The position numbers were made by a program, and so were the translations under genes. This document shows, one piece after another, positions 1 to 9,527 of a DNA stretch of 64,000 nt. Each line of letters begins with the position of its first letter. Position 1 is the first letter of the stretch. Under the pieces are notes generated by a model. It searched no databases. It had not been told where the DNA came from and was given only the letters and a program-made list of their open reading frames with translations. The stretch is from Streptomyces diastatochromogenes (GTDB taxonomy: Bacteria; Actinomycetota; Actinomycetes; Streptomycetales; Streptomycetaceae), in assembly GCF_002242805.1 (NCBI RefSeq), contig NZ_MCGQ01000009.1, positions 124,001-188,000 on the forward strand. The letters run 5' to 3'.

Positions 1-617
1 CGGCCGTCGGGATGGACTTCGAGGGTGATCCGGCCGAGTTCGTCGAGCGGGAGGACGTCGGGCCCGGCGACCTCGAGGGTGCCGTTCAGAGGGGCGCCGG
101 CAGCGACTTCGGCGACGGTGTCGGAGACGTCCTGGGCGGCGATCAGCTGGAGCGGAGTGGTGGGCAGGCGGACGGTGTCACCCTCGGTGGTCCAGGACAG
201 GACCGCGTCCATGAACTCCATGAACTGGGTGGCGCGGACGATCGAGTAGGGGATCGGTCCGGCCTTGAGGATGTCTTCCTGCAGGACCTTGGCCCGGTAG
301 TAGTCGAGGCCGGGCACCCGGTCCGCGCCGACGATCGAGAGGATGACGACGTGGCCCACCCCGCCCTTCTGGGCGGCGGCCAGAACGTTGTCCATCGAGG
401 TCTGGAAGAACGCCGGTGAGGCGTCGTCGAAGGTCGGAGAATTCGTCAGGTTGACGAGGACGTCGGCGTCGGCCACCGCCTCCGCCAGGCCCTCCCCTGT
501 GATCACGTCGACACCCGTGGACTGCGAGTGCGGCACGGCCTCGTGCCCTGCCGCGTTCAGCTTTTTCACGACCCGCGACCCGATCAGGCCGGTACCACCG
601 ATGACTGCGAACTTCAT
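1..617 (-). CDS. NmrA-like NAD(P)-binding SDR protein (C-terminus beyond window)
   Basis: Read on the minus strand from the ATG at 617, the protein begins MKFAVIGGTGLIGSRVVKKL, a Rossmann dinucleotide-binding motif (GGTGxIGxxV) at residues 7-13, and continues with segments typical of atypical short-chain dehydrogenases (NSPTFDDAS, HVVILSIVGADRV, YYRAKVLQE, YSIVRATQF). The YxxxK pair is visible in YYRAK. The frame stays open to the first base of the window, so the C-terminus is missing. Members of the family act as NAD(P)-dependent reductases or as redox-sensing regulators; the substrate cannot be read from the sequence. The gene is divergent from the kinase gene at 848. Confidence 0.8.
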   Translation of the reverse strand, partial: MKFAVIGGTGLIGSRVVKKLNAAGHEAVPHSQSTGVDVITGEGLAEAVADADVLVNLTNSPTFDDASPAFFQTSMDNVLAAAQKGGVGHVVILSIVGADRVPGLDYYRAKVLQEDILKAGPIPYSIVRATQFMEFMDAVLSWTTEGDTVRLPTTPLQLIAAQDVSDTVAEVAAGAPLNGTLEVAGPDVLPLDELGRITLEVHPDG

Positions 618-847
618 GGGTCACCTTTCGTCGCGCACCGACAGGTCATACGTCCAGACTGCGATGGTCAGGTGCGCGGCGCACGCGGACCGTGCGCTCC
701 TGGGCATCCCGGTGACGCCGCGTGCAGCAGGCCGACGTACACGGCCCTGCCCCGCCACCGCACCCGCGCCCACGCCGGCCGCCGCCCGTTCCCGGCGTCG
801 TCAGAAGCGTCCGCCGCAGTGCCCGGACGGGGCGCAAGGGACCCGTG

Positions 848-2875
848 ATGCAATGGGTCCGACGGAGCAGATCTCGGGGCGGGGTGGGCGTGTTGAGCAA
901 CGGTGGGCCCGATGCGGGGAGTTTCGAACCGCTGGGGGAAGGTGATCCGCGGACCGTGGGCGGGTACCGGCTGGTGGCGCGGCTCGGGGCCGGTGGCATG
1001 GGGCGGGTCTATCTGTCGCACACCCCGGGCGGACGGGCCGTCGCGGTCAAGGTGATCCGGCCCGAGCTGGCCGAGAACTCCGAGTTCCGGAAGCGGTTCA
1101 GGGCCGAGGTGGCCTCAGCGAGCCGGGTCCACGGGATCTACACCGCTCCGGTGGTGGACAGCGACACGGAGGGGGCCGTGCCGTGGTGCGCGACCGCCTA
1201 TGTGCCGGGGCCCTCCCTCTCCGACGCCGTACGCGATCACGGGCCGCTGCCCGTCGACACCGTGCTGCGGCTGATCGCCGGAGTCGCGGAGGCACTGCAG
1301 GCCGTGCACCGCGAAGGCATCGTGCACCGGGACCTCAAGCCGGCGAACGTGCTGCTCGCCGCCGACGGCCCGCGCGTGATCGACTTCGGTGTGGCGCGCG
1401 CGGCCGACTCCACGTCACTGACCCAGAGCGGTACGGCCCTGGGCACGGTCGCGTACATGGCGCCGGAGCAGGTGCTGGGCGGGGAGGCCGCACCCTCGGC
1501 CGACGTGTTCGCGCTCGGGCAGATCGCCGTGTTCGCGGCGACGGGCGGCGCCGGGTTCGGGGACGGGGATCCGCACGCGGTGCTGTACCGGGTGGTGCAC
1601 GCTGAGCCCGATCTCAGCCGCGTGCCCGCCGAGATACAGGAGCTGGTGGCCCGGTGTCTGCGCAAGCCCGCCGCCGAGCGGCCCACCGTCGAGGAGGTCA
1701 TCCGCTCCGTCCAGAAGATCCAGGCGTACCGCGGTGACGAGGCGCGGTTCGCTTCCGGGGCGTGGCTGCCGGGCGAGTTGGCCGCCGGAATCGAGGCTCG
1801 GGCCGCGGGCGCCGATCAGGCCAGGGCGCGGGTGGCGGATCCGGGTACGGGTACAAATCAAGTCGCCCACCCTTCGGGTGCTTTCGGGGCAGCCGACGGT
1901 TCCGGTGCTCCCCATATGCCGGGCACGCCTGGCGCTTTCCCGACCACCGGTCCCGGCGCGTTCGGGCCGCCGGCGGCCTACTCCCCCACCCCTCCGGCGG
2001 CGTACGCCCCCACCCCGCCGTCCCACGCCGCGCTGCCCGGACCCTTCGTCATGGGTCCGGGGGCCGCGCCCGGTGGTGCCTACGCGCCGGTCGGCGGGCC
2101 CCAGCCGCACCTCCCTGCCGACACACAGACCGCACCCACCGCACCGGTGGCCGCGGGCGGCAAGGCCCGTAAGGGACGGTTCTGGCTGTTGTCCGCCGCC
2201 GCCGTCGTACTCGTCGCCTGCGGGGCGGCCGCCACCTTGCTGTTCGTTCCGGGGGACGGCGACAAGGGCGGTGCGCAGGCGCGGGAAGAGACCGCGTCGC
2301 ACGCGGCCGCGTCCGTCGACCCGTCGCCGTCGGCATCGGCGTCCGGCTCCCCGTCCGCCAAGGCCTCGAAGAAGGCGAAGGCCACCAAGTCCGCTGTGCC
2401 GCCCAGCCCTTCGGGGCCCCCGACGCCCACGCGGACCGCGTCCTCGGCGCCGCCGAGCACCGCGGCGAGCAAGCCCGCGGCTCCCAAGGCTCCCGTCCCG
2501 GTGACGTACGCCGGGATCCGGATGACCAAGAGCCACGACCTGTACCTGGCGGACACCCCGGTGCGGTCCAAGGCGGACACCGGTACCTCCGACGAGGATC
2601 TGACCTACGCCGTCTACTCCTCGGGCGCGCTGCTCGCCCCCGGCACCACCTCCGGAAGCTCGCTCGCGCTGCTGCCCGTGGGCCGGCAGGGGAGCCTGGA
2701 CGTGTGCAAGGCGGCGACCGGCTACAAGAGCTACGTCTGGATCAAGGACCTCACCGTCGGCCAGCAGATGTGCGTCATCAGCGGGACGGGGCACGTGGGG
2801 CTGGTGACGTACCGGGGCTCGTCCGGGACGACGTACGCCGATCTGGACGTGAAGGTGTGGCGTAACGCGGCCTAG
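848..2875 (+). CDS. Transmembrane Ser/Thr protein kinase (PknB-like) with extracellular C-terminal domain
   Basis: The N-terminal half is a Hanks-type kinase: glycine loop LGAGGMGRVY, catalytic loop HRDLKPANVLL, DFGVARA and APEQ are all present, so it should be active. A long Pro/Ala/Gly linker follows, then one transmembrane segment (WLLSAAAVVLVACGAAATLL), a Ser/Pro/Lys-rich stalk and a roughly 120-residue C-terminal domain predicted to be outside the cell. The sensory domain is not a recognisable PASTA array. The ATG at 848 is chosen because AAGGGA lies 6 nt upstream; the GTG at 890 is an alternative that removes 14 weakly conserved residues. It probably phosphorylates cytoplasmic proteins in response to a surface signal; the target is unknown. 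Confidence 0.88.
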   Translation: MQWVRRSRSRGGVGVLSNGGPDAGSFEPLGEGDPRTVGGYRLVARLGAGGMGRVYLSHTPGGRAVAVKVIRPELAENSEFRKRFRAEVASASRVHGIYTAPVVDSDTEGAVPWCATAYVPGPSLSDAVRDHGPLPVDTVLRLIAGVAEALQAVHREGIVHRDLKPANVLLAADGPRVIDFGVARAADSTSLTQSGTALGTVAYMAPEQVLGGEAAPSADVFALGQIAVFAATGGAGFGDGDPHAVLYRVVHAEPDLSRVPAEIQELVARCLRKPAAERPTVEEVIRSVQKIQAYRGDEARFASGAWLPGELAAGIEARAAGADQARARVADPGTGTNQVAHPSGAFGAADGSGAPHMPGTPGAFPTTGPGAFGPPAAYSPTPPAAYAPTPPSHAALPGPFVMGPGAAPGGAYAPVGGPQPHLPADTQTAPTAPVAAGGKARKGRFWLLSAAAVVLVACGAAATLLFVPGDGDKGGAQAREETASHAAASVDPSPSASASGSPSAKASKKAKATKSAVPPSPSGPPTPTRTASSAPPSTAASKPAAPKAPVPVTYAGIRMTKSHDLYLADTPVRSKADTGTSDEDLTYAVYSSGALLAPGTTSGSSLALLPVGRQGSLDVCKAATGYKSYVWIKDLTVGQQMCVISGTGHVGLVTYRGSSGTTYADLDVKVWRNAA

Positions 2876-2974
2876 GACCGCTTCGGCGCGGGACCACTCC
2901 CCGGGCGTGATCTCGATCCTCTTCGGGTAGTCATGCGCTGCTTCGCTGCGGCTGGACTGAGGGGGAGGGTCGCG

Positions 2975-4858
2975 GTGTCGGATGACAGACCGCCGGACGC
3001 GTGGGAACCGCATGAGCGCCGGATCTGGGAGGCGTACCGGCGGGGCGAGTGGTGCGACGACGTGCCGGAGGTCCGTGCGGAGGTGCTGCGGTGGCTGCTC
3101 GTCGCCGCGCCTCCCCCGGTGCGGGGAAGTCTTGCCCGGCTCCGGCTGCGCGGGGCGCACATCACCGGAACGCTCGATCTCGCCGAGGCAGAGGTCCGGT
3201 GCGCGATACGCCTGTGGTCCTGCCGCCTGGACGAGGCGCCCCGTTTCGACGGGGGGCGTTTCGGCGCCCTGGAGCTGAGGGACTGTGCCCTGCCGGGGCT
3301 GACCGCGGTGGGGGCGCGGGTCGATCAGGAGTGCGTGATCGCGGGGTGCGTGATCGACGGCACGCTGGATCTGCGGTCGCTGAGCGTGGGCACCCGTCTT
3401 TCGCTCGACCGGTCCAGGGTGGTCGTCCCGGACGGCCGAGCCGCGGTCGACGCGCAGTCGCTCGCCGTCGAGGAGGACTTCTCGGCGGCCGAAATGGAAT
3501 GCACCGGGCCGGTGTACCTCAACAGCTCCGACGTGCGGGACACACTCGATTTCCGCGGCGCGCGGATCCGTGGCGAGCGGACCTGTCTGCAGGCTCCCGA
3601 ACTGAGTGTGGGCGGCGGTCTCCACCTGGACCGGGGTTTTGTGAGCGACGGAGGTATCGACCTCTACGGCGCCTCGATCGGCGGTTCTCTGCACCTGGAG
3701 GACAGCACCCTGACCGGCACGGGCGAGAAGCGGGGCCAGCCGGCGCTGCAGTTGCTCTGCGCCACGGTCGGCGGGGACATCCAGGCCGGCCGGGGGCTCG
3801 TCGTGCGGGGATGCGTGGATCTCAGGGACACCACGGTGCGCGGCAGTGTCGTGCTGAAGAGGGCCCGGCTGCACCAACCGGCCGGCACGGCGCTCAAGGC
3901 ACAGCGCCTGCACGTCGGTGGCAACTTCAGCTGCCGTGAGGGGTTCGTCTCGCAGGGCCTCGTGGACATCCGCGATGCCCGGGTCGGCGGCTCCGTCCTC
4001 TTCGAGGGCGCGGAGCTGACCGGCCTCGCGGGGACGGCGTTGCGGGCGAACGGCATCGAAGTGGGTGCGGAATTCAACTGTTGTGATGGTTTGACCGCGC
4101 ACGGTCGAATATCGCTCAGCAACATCACCGTACGCGCCAGGCTCTGCTTCGAAGGCGCGCTGTTCGATGTGCCGAGCGGGAAGCATGCCCTGGTGTGCCG
4201 GCGGTCCACGGCCGCAGAGCTGGAACTGAGCCCGCGTGAAGCCACGGAGGGCGTCGTCGACCTGAGTCACACCCGGGTCGGTGTGTTGCGGGACGACCCG
4301 GGCACGTGGCCCGGGGCGCTGCTGCTGGAAGGTTTTCTCTACGACAGCGTCCATCCCGTGCTGCCCGCCGAGCGGCGGCTGCCCTGGCTCGACCGGGAGC
4401 CCACGGGCTTCGCGCCGCAGCCCTACGAGCAGCTGGCGGCCAACTACCAGCAGCACGGCCGGGACGCCGACGCCCGGACCGTCCTGCTGGCCAAACAGCG
4501 CCGCGTGCGCCGCACCCTTGCCTGGCCGGCCCGCGCGTGGAGCATCCTCCAGGACGTCACCGTCGGCTACGGCTACCGGCCGCTGCGCGCGGTGGGGTTG
4601 CTGGCCGCGTTCTTCGCCATCGGGACCGCGGTCTTCGCCACCTGGCCACCCGCGCCCACCGGTGAGGGGAAGCCGCCGGACTTCCAGCCGGCCATCTACA
4701 CCCTCGACCTCCTGCTGCCCGTCGTCGACTTCGGACAGGAGCGGGCGTTCAGCCCGCACGGCGGCCTGCAGTGGGTCGTGGTGGTGCTCGTCAGCGCGGG
4801 GTGGCTCCTCGCTACGACGGCCGCGGCCGGCGCGAACCGGGTGCTGCGGCGGACCTGA
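2975..4858 (+). CDS. Membrane-anchored repeat protein of the Streptomyces 'membrane-associated oxidoreductase' type
   Basis: The GTG at 2975 follows a run GGGGGAGGG (2961-2969), and the protein opens VSDDRPPDAWEPHERRIWEAY. Residues about 40-420 contain a repeating pattern of short beta segments ending in single conserved hydrophobics (GTLDL, GSLHLE, GSVVLKRA, GGNFSC, GSVLFEGAELTG), as in right-handed beta-helix or pentapeptide-like folds. After a helical stretch (YEQLAANYQQHGRDADART) there are two or three membrane segments near the C-terminus (LLAAFFAIGTAVFATW; WVVVVLVSAGWLLATTAAAG). Databases label relatives oxidoreductases, but no cofactor motif is visible, so the function is unknown. The 3' end overlaps the convergent MFS gene by 47 bp. 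Confidence 0.7.
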   Translation: MSDDRPPDAWEPHERRIWEAYRRGEWCDDVPEVRAEVLRWLLVAAPPPVRGSLARLRLRGAHITGTLDLAEAEVRCAIRLWSCRLDEAPRFDGGRFGALELRDCALPGLTAVGARVDQECVIAGCVIDGTLDLRSLSVGTRLSLDRSRVVVPDGRAAVDAQSLAVEEDFSAAEMECTGPVYLNSSDVRDTLDFRGARIRGERTCLQAPELSVGGGLHLDRGFVSDGGIDLYGASIGGSLHLEDSTLTGTGEKRGQPALQLLCATVGGDIQAGRGLVVRGCVDLRDTTVRGSVVLKRARLHQPAGTALKAQRLHVGGNFSCREGFVSQGLVDIRDARVGGSVLFEGAELTGLAGTALRANGIEVGAEFNCCDGLTAHGRISLSNITVRARLCFEGALFDVPSGKHALVCRRSTAAELELSPREATEGVVDLSHTRVGVLRDDPGTWPGALLLEGFLYDSVHPVLPAERRLPWLDREPTGFAPQPYEQLAANYQQHGRDADARTVLLAKQRRVRRTLAWPARAWSILQDVTVGYGYRPLRAVGLLAAFFAIGTAVFATWPPAPTGEGKPPDFQPAIYTLDLLLPVVDFGQERAFSPHGGLQWVVVVLVSAGWLLATTAAAGANRVLRRT

Positions 4859-6284
4859 TCCGACGGAGGAACACCACGCTGGTCAGCACCCCGAGGAGGA
4901 CGACAGCGGCGTTCGCCGCCACCGCGGCCTTGAGGCCGTCCAGGATGCCCGCGGCGTCCGTGGCCGGCATGGCCGCCGTGGCGATCGCGCTCATGATCGG
5001 GGTGCCCATGGTGATGCCGATCTGCTGGGTCATGGTGGCGAGGCCGGTGGCCAGGCCCTGTTCGTGGTCGGGCAGGCCCGAGGTCGCCGTGACCATGAAG
5101 GCGACGATGACCAGCATGTTGCCGACGCCTCCGGCGAAGGTGGCGAGCAGGAGGAGCCAGAGCCAGGAGCGGTCGGGGCCGAGGCCCAGCAGGGCTGCCG
5201 TGCTGAGTGCCTGGAGCAGTCCGCCGGTGATCAGGGTCGGCCTGCTGCCGAGGCGGGCGATGGCCTTCGGTGCGGCCGATCCGCCGATCACCGTGCCGAG
5301 GCCCAGGACGCCGAAGGAGAGGCCCGCGGTGAGCGGGGAGAAGCCCAGCACCTCCTGGAGGTAGAGGGTCAGCAGGAAGACCAGGGACGTCTCGGTCAGG
5401 AACGCGATCAGGCCGGCGATGTTGCCCCAGGCCACCGAGCGCCTGCCCAGCACGGTGAGGGGGATCAGGGGTGCGGACACCCTGCGTTCGATGCCGTAGA
5501 AGAGGAGCAGCAGTGCCGCGCCCGCCGTCAGCGGGAGCAGGGTGGGCCCTGCGGTCCAGCCGTGGTCGCCTGCCTGGGTGAGGCCGAAGACCGTGGCCAG
5601 GAGGCCGAGGGTGACGGTGACGGCGCCGGGCAGGTCCAGCTTGGGGCGGTCGGCGGAGCGGGGTGACTCCTTGATGACCGTCGGGGCGGTGAGGAGGACG
5701 GCCAGGGCCACGGGCACGTTGATGAAGAACGCCCAGCGCCAGGAGAGGAGGTCCGTCAGGAGGCCGCCCAGGATCGCTCCCGTGGTGAACCCGGCCGACA
5801 TCAGCGCTCCGTTGAGGCCGAGCGCCTTCTCCCGCAGGGGGCCCTCGGGGAAGGACGTGGTGAGGAGGGAGAGGGCTGCGGGGGTCACGGCCGCTGTGGC
5901 CAGGCCCTGGAAGATCCGGGCGGTGATCAGGGACTCCGGGTTCTGCGCCAGACCGCCGAGCAGGGACGCGGCGGCGAGGACCGCCAGGCCGCCCAGGAAC
6001 AGGCGGCGCCGGCCGAACAGGTCGGCCACCCGGCCGAAGACCAGTGTGAAGCCGGCCGCGCAGAGGGCGAACGCCGTGGCGATCCACTGCAGATGGGCCA
6101 GCGGGAAGCCCAGGCCCTCGCCGATCACCGGCAGCGCCACGTTCAGGATGGAGAAGTCCACCGCCAGCATGAACTGGGCCGCGAGGAGGAGGACCAGGAT
6201 CAGGCGCAGCCGGGGTGTGAGTGCGGCCCGAGATGTTCCGGTGCCGGCGGAGGTGTCCGCTGCCTCCGTATCGGTGAGGGGCAT
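4812..6284 (-). CDS. MFS drug exporter, DHA2/EmrB-QacA type
   Basis: A 490-residue, very hydrophobic protein with about 14 predicted membrane spans. The N-terminal signature AVDFSILNVALPVIGEGLG and the loop GRVADLFGRRRLFLGG are characteristic of 14-TM proton-driven drug exporters. The ATG at 6284 has GGAAAGGAAG upstream, fixing the start. It should export a hydrophobic small molecule across the cytoplasmic membrane in exchange for protons. It is divergent from an XRE-family regulator with a perfect palindrome in the shared intergenic region, the usual arrangement for a ligand-induced efflux pump. Confidence 0.92.
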   Translation of the reverse strand: MPLTDTEAADTSAGTGTSRAALTPRLRLILVLLLAAQFMLAVDFSILNVALPVIGEGLGFPLAHLQWIATAFALCAAGFTLVFGRVADLFGRRRLFLGGLAVLAAASLLGGLAQNPESLITARIFQGLATAAVTPAALSLLTTSFPEGPLREKALGLNGALMSAGFTTGAILGGLLTDLLSWRWAFFINVPVALAVLLTAPTVIKESPRSADRPKLDLPGAVTVTLGLLATVFGLTQAGDHGWTAGPTLLPLTAGAALLLLFYGIERRVSAPLIPLTVLGRRSVAWGNIAGLIAFLTETSLVFLLTLYLQEVLGFSPLTAGLSFGVLGLGTVIGGSAAPKAIARLGSRPTLITGGLLQALSTAALLGLGPDRSWLWLLLLATFAGGVGNMLVIVAFMVTATSGLPDHEQGLATGLATMTQQIGITMGTPIMSAIATAAMPATDAAGILDGLKAAVAANAAVVLLGVLTSVVFLRRIRSAAAPGSRRPRPS

Positions 6285-6402
6285 GACGTCGCTTCCTTTC
6301 CTCTCATGAGGGTTCCTGCACGGTTCCGTGCACGGTTGCCGAGGAAAGGCTCTGCCGCCCGTCGCCGCCCAGCCAGAACCCTGTCCCGGGTAGGCGGCGC
6401 CT

Positions 6403-6425
6403 GGGTGGTCATTCCATGACCACCC
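6403..6425. promoter_or_regulatory. Perfect inverted repeat, probable operator between divergent MFS and XRE genes
   Basis: The arms GGGTGGTCAT and ATGACCACCC are perfectly complementary over 10 bp and separated by TCC. The palindrome lies between the MFS start (6284) and the regulator start (6495), in 210 bp with no gene. Size and placement fit a dimeric helix-turn-helix operator. That the XRE protein binds here is inference from position. Confidence 0.6.
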
Positions 6426-6494
6426 TCGCCCGTCGCGGACGCGGAGAGCGAAGGGCATCATGGACGGCAAGTGGTCCGGATCCGGGAGGCGTTG

Positions 6495-7379
6495 ATGGAC
6501 GCGGGGGTATCGTCCGAGCTGGGGGACTTTCTCAAGTCCCGGCGTGCCGCGCTGCGTCCCGAGGACGTCGGCATCACAGCGCAGCCCGCCCGCCGCCGCG
6601 TCACCGGGCTGCGCCGCGAGGAGCTGGCCACGCTCGCGGGTGTCAGCATCACCCACTACACGCGGCTCGAACAGGGCCGCGCGGCAGGCGTGTCGGACGC
6701 CGTGCTGGAGGCGATCGCGCGGACGCTGCGGCTCGGCGACGACGAGACCGCCCATCTCATGGCTCTCGCCCGCCGTCCCACCGCCGCCTCCCGGCGGCCC
6801 GCTCCGCCGCGGGTGGAGCACGCGAGTGCGTCGGCAAAGCAGCTGGTGGCGGCCATGACCGACGTACCCGCACTCGTCCTGGACCGGCGGGGCGACGTCC
6901 TCGCCTGGAACCACCTGGGGCACGCTCTGCTCGCCGGTCACCTGGCGGCCGACAGCCCCGGTACGCCCGCCGCCCGCCCCAACCTGATCCGGATGCTCTT
7001 CCTGGACGAGCGGTACCGGGAGCTGTACGGCGACTGCGGCGAGGAGGCCCAGCTGGCCGTCGCCTCGCTGCGTCTGGTGGCCGGGCGCCACCCGGACGAC
7101 CGCCGGCTGGCCGAGCTGGTCGGTCAGCTCTCCCTGCACAGCACCGAGTTCGCCGCGCTGTGGGCCCGGCACCCGGTGCGCACCTGTACGTCAGGCGTCA
7201 AGCACCTGCGCCATCCGGCCGTCGGCGCGCTGGAACTCAGCTTCGAGAACCTCTGCGTCCCCGGCGGCTCGGGGCAGCGGCTGATCGCCTACACCGCCGA
7301 GCCGGGTTCACCGTCCGAGACCGCACTGCGCCTCCTGGGCAGCATCGCCGCCACCAGGGCCGCCGGTGTGACGGCCTGA
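6495..7379 (+). CDS. XRE-family regulator with MmyB-like ligand-binding domain
   Basis: The first 80 residues form an XRE helix-turn-helix (RRVTGLRREELATLAGVSITHYTRLEQGRA). The remainder matches the MmyB-type ligand-binding domain found in actinobacterial XRE regulators (VLDRRGDVLAWNHLGHALL, NLIRMLFLDE, FAALWARHPV, GALELSFENL). The ATG at 6495 is preferred over the GTG at 6471 because GGGAGG lies 5 nt upstream. Relatives repress an adjacent transporter or oxidoreductase gene and release DNA on binding a small hydrophobic ligand; here the partner would be the divergent MFS exporter. Confidence 0.9.
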   Translation: MDAGVSSELGDFLKSRRAALRPEDVGITAQPARRRVTGLRREELATLAGVSITHYTRLEQGRAAGVSDAVLEAIARTLRLGDDETAHLMALARRPTAASRRPAPPRVEHASASAKQLVAAMTDVPALVLDRRGDVLAWNHLGHALLAGHLAADSPGTPAARPNLIRMLFLDERYRELYGDCGEEAQLAVASLRLVAGRHPDDRRLAELVGQLSLHSTEFAALWARHPVRTCTSGVKHLRHPAVGALELSFENLCVPGGSGQRLIAYTAEPGSPSETALRLLGSIAATRAAGVTA

Positions 7380-7386
7380 CGTACGC

Positions 7387-8454
7387 CTACCGTGCGCCGG
7401 GGCCCTGCAGTGACTCCTCGTCGTCGTTCGCGGCGTACGGGTGGACGAATCCCTCGGCGTCGAAGGGCGTGAACCAGTCGGCCACCGCGGTGGGGTCGAT
7501 GTCCAGGTCGTCCTCGGTGAGGTCGCCGTCGATGCCGTCCGCGAACGTCTCCAGGGCCGCGCTGACCTCCTCGGTCAGGAGGTCGTAGAGGTCGGCCGTC
7601 ACCTCGGCCTGGGTGAGCAGGAATCTCAGCAGGAGCTCCTCCGCCACGCAGGTCGGACGGGTGGGGTGCGGTTGGGTGAGGCGGGCGGTCAGGGTCACCG
7701 CCGTGACGGTGAGGCGGCGGGCGAACAGGACGGTGTACTCGTCGGCGAACTGCGGGGGCAGGTCGTCCAGGAGCATGAAGGTGGCGTCGCTCTCGGCCAC
7801 GGTCGGACCGTCGTCCTCCAGGCTGGCGAGGTCGGTGAAGAGTTCGTCCACCAGGAGGTCGATGCCGAACACGAGGGCGCCGGCCGCGATCTCCGCCGCC
7901 TCCCGGCCCACGGTCCGCTGCCCGGGGTCGTCGGAGTAGCCGAAGCGGTCGAGCGGGAAGGCCGCGAGCAGGGGCGCCAGGGCGCGGAGCCGGGAGCGCA
8001 TGGCCTCGACCTCGGCCGGGTCGAGACGGCCCGGGGCCGGGGCGGGCTCGGCGGCCCGGTGGCGCCGGGCGCGTTCCGCCGGGTCGGCGGGCGGGGCGTC
8101 GGGGCCGTCGGCCGCGTCCAGGCTCTCCTGGAGGAGTTCGGAGTTCAGCTCCACCGCGCACCGGGTGATCTGCCAGTCGGCGAGCGGTTCGGTGCGTTCC
8201 AGGAGTTCCGCTACGACCTCACGGGCGGCGTCCTCCGCGAACTCCAGGGCCGGTGCGTCCACGAAGAGCTTCAGCAGGACCCCTCCGGGATGGGCGGCGA
8301 TGACGTCGTCCATCAGGTCTATCTCCATGCCGTCGGGCCCCTCGATCGCTTCGAGCGAGTCGAACCCCTTCCGCAACAGGAAGATGACGCCCTCCCGCTG
8401 GAGCGCGTCGAGTTCCGGAGCGCCCTTGGGAGGGGCCATGGCCACGGTCACCAT
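7387..8454 (-). CDS. Conserved hypothetical acidic protein
   Basis: A 355-residue acidic protein (MVTVAMAPPKGAPELDALQR...), rich in Glu, Asp and Leu, with a Pro/Ala-rich hinge near residues 120-150. It has no signal peptide, membrane span or recognised catalytic motif. The ATG at 8454 follows GAGGGGGTG. It is convergent with the XRE gene (7 bp apart). Streptomyces genomes carry relatives near ku, but I do not recognise a function. Coding support comes from length, consistent codon bias and a plausible ribosome-binding site. Confidence 0.75.
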   Translation of the reverse strand: MVTVAMAPPKGAPELDALQREGVIFLLRKGFDSLEAIEGPDGMEIDLMDDVIAAHPGGVLLKLFVDAPALEFAEDAAREVVAELLERTEPLADWQITRCAVELNSELLQESLDAADGPDAPPADPAERARRHRAAEPAPAPGRLDPAEVEAMRSRLRALAPLLAAFPLDRFGYSDDPGQRTVGREAAEIAAGALVFGIDLLVDELFTDLASLEDDGPTVAESDATFMLLDDLPPQFADEYTVLFARRLTVTAVTLTARLTQPHPTRPTCVAEELLLRFLLTQAEVTADLYDLLTEEVSAALETFADGIDGDLTEDDLDIDPTAVADWFTPFDAEGFVHPYAANDDEESLQGPGAR

Positions 8455-8589
8455 GTATGTCACCCCCTCATCGTGCCCGAGTCGTCCCACCTCGCGGGAG
8501 GGAATCAGGGGGTCATCTTCAGCCGACGGCCGCGGCCGCCTCTCGGCCGGTGACCTTCGTGGGGGTCGGACGGTGCGGTCAGGCCGAGC

Positions 8590-8800
8590 GCTTGCGGGTC
8601 GCCGTCTTCTTCGCCGGGGTCTTTTTCGCCGGGGACTTCTTCTCGGTCGTCTTGGCGGTTGTCTTGGCGGCGGTCGACTTGGCGGTCGTCTTCGCCGCCG
8701 TCGTCCTCTTCGCGGCCGTCTTGGCGGTCGTCTTCGCCGCCGTGGTCTTCTTCGCCGCCGTCTTCTTCGCCGCCGTCGACGTCGACTTCTTGCCGCCCGT
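8590..8800 (-). repeat. Lys/Ala/Thr-rich tail repeats in the resident ku
   Basis: Codes for degenerate AKKTTAAKTTAKT-type units at the C-terminus of the resident Ku. The repetition is in the coding sequence and follows the histone-H1-like composition known from mycobacterial and streptomycete Ku tails. The element-borne Ku has no such tail. Confidence 0.6.
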
Positions 8801-9527
8801 CTCCTTGGGCGTGGCCCGGCCGCGGGCGAGCGGCCTGACCTCGGCCTCCTCGGTCGGGGCCGGTTCCTCGCCGCGGGACTCCCGGGCCGCGCGCACGCTC
8901 TTCTCCAGGGCCGCCATCAGGTCCAGCACCTTGCCGCCGGCGGCGGGCTCGGGGGCCTCGGGTGGGGTCTCGCCGGCCGCCTTCGCCGCGATGACCTCCT
9001 CCAGCGCCTCGCGGTACTCGTCGTGCAGGTCCTCCAGCTCGACCTCGCCGAGGGTGTCCATCAGGGCGTCCGCGAGGTCCAGTTCCTTGTCCCGGACGGT
9101 GACGTCCACGTCCGGGGCCACGCCTTCGGGGGCGCGTACCTCGTCCGGCCAGAGCAGGCCGTGCATGGCGATGGCGTCGCCGACCACGCGCAGCATGCCC
9201 AGGCGTTCGCGGCCGCGCAGCGCGTACTTGGCGATGGCGACCTTGTTGCTGCGCTTGAGGGCCTCGCGCAGGAGGGTGTACGGCTTGGCGGCGGGGGCTC
9301 CGCTCGCGGCGAGGTAGTAGGCCGCGTCCATCTGGAGCGGGTCGATCCGGTCGGCCGGCACGAAGGCGACGATCTCGATCGTGCGGGCGGTCGGGATCGG
9401 GAGGTGGGAGAGGTCGTCGTCGCTGATCGGGATGATCGTGCCGTCCGCGTCCTCGTACCCCTTGCCGATCTCGGCCTGGCTGACCTCGCGGTCCTCCAGT
9501 TCGCACACCTTGCGGTAACGGATGCGG

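Noticed and set aside
722..847. N-terminal extension of the Ser/Thr kinase to 722
   Set aside because: The extension is Pro/Arg-rich and unlike kinases; a ribosome-binding site precedes the ATG at 848.
1415..4759. Very long minus-strand ORF (1,114 codons) opposite the kinase and repeat-protein genes
   Set aside because: Arg/Gly/Pro-rich translation with no domain, antisense to two well-supported genes; a usual consequence of high-GC third positions.
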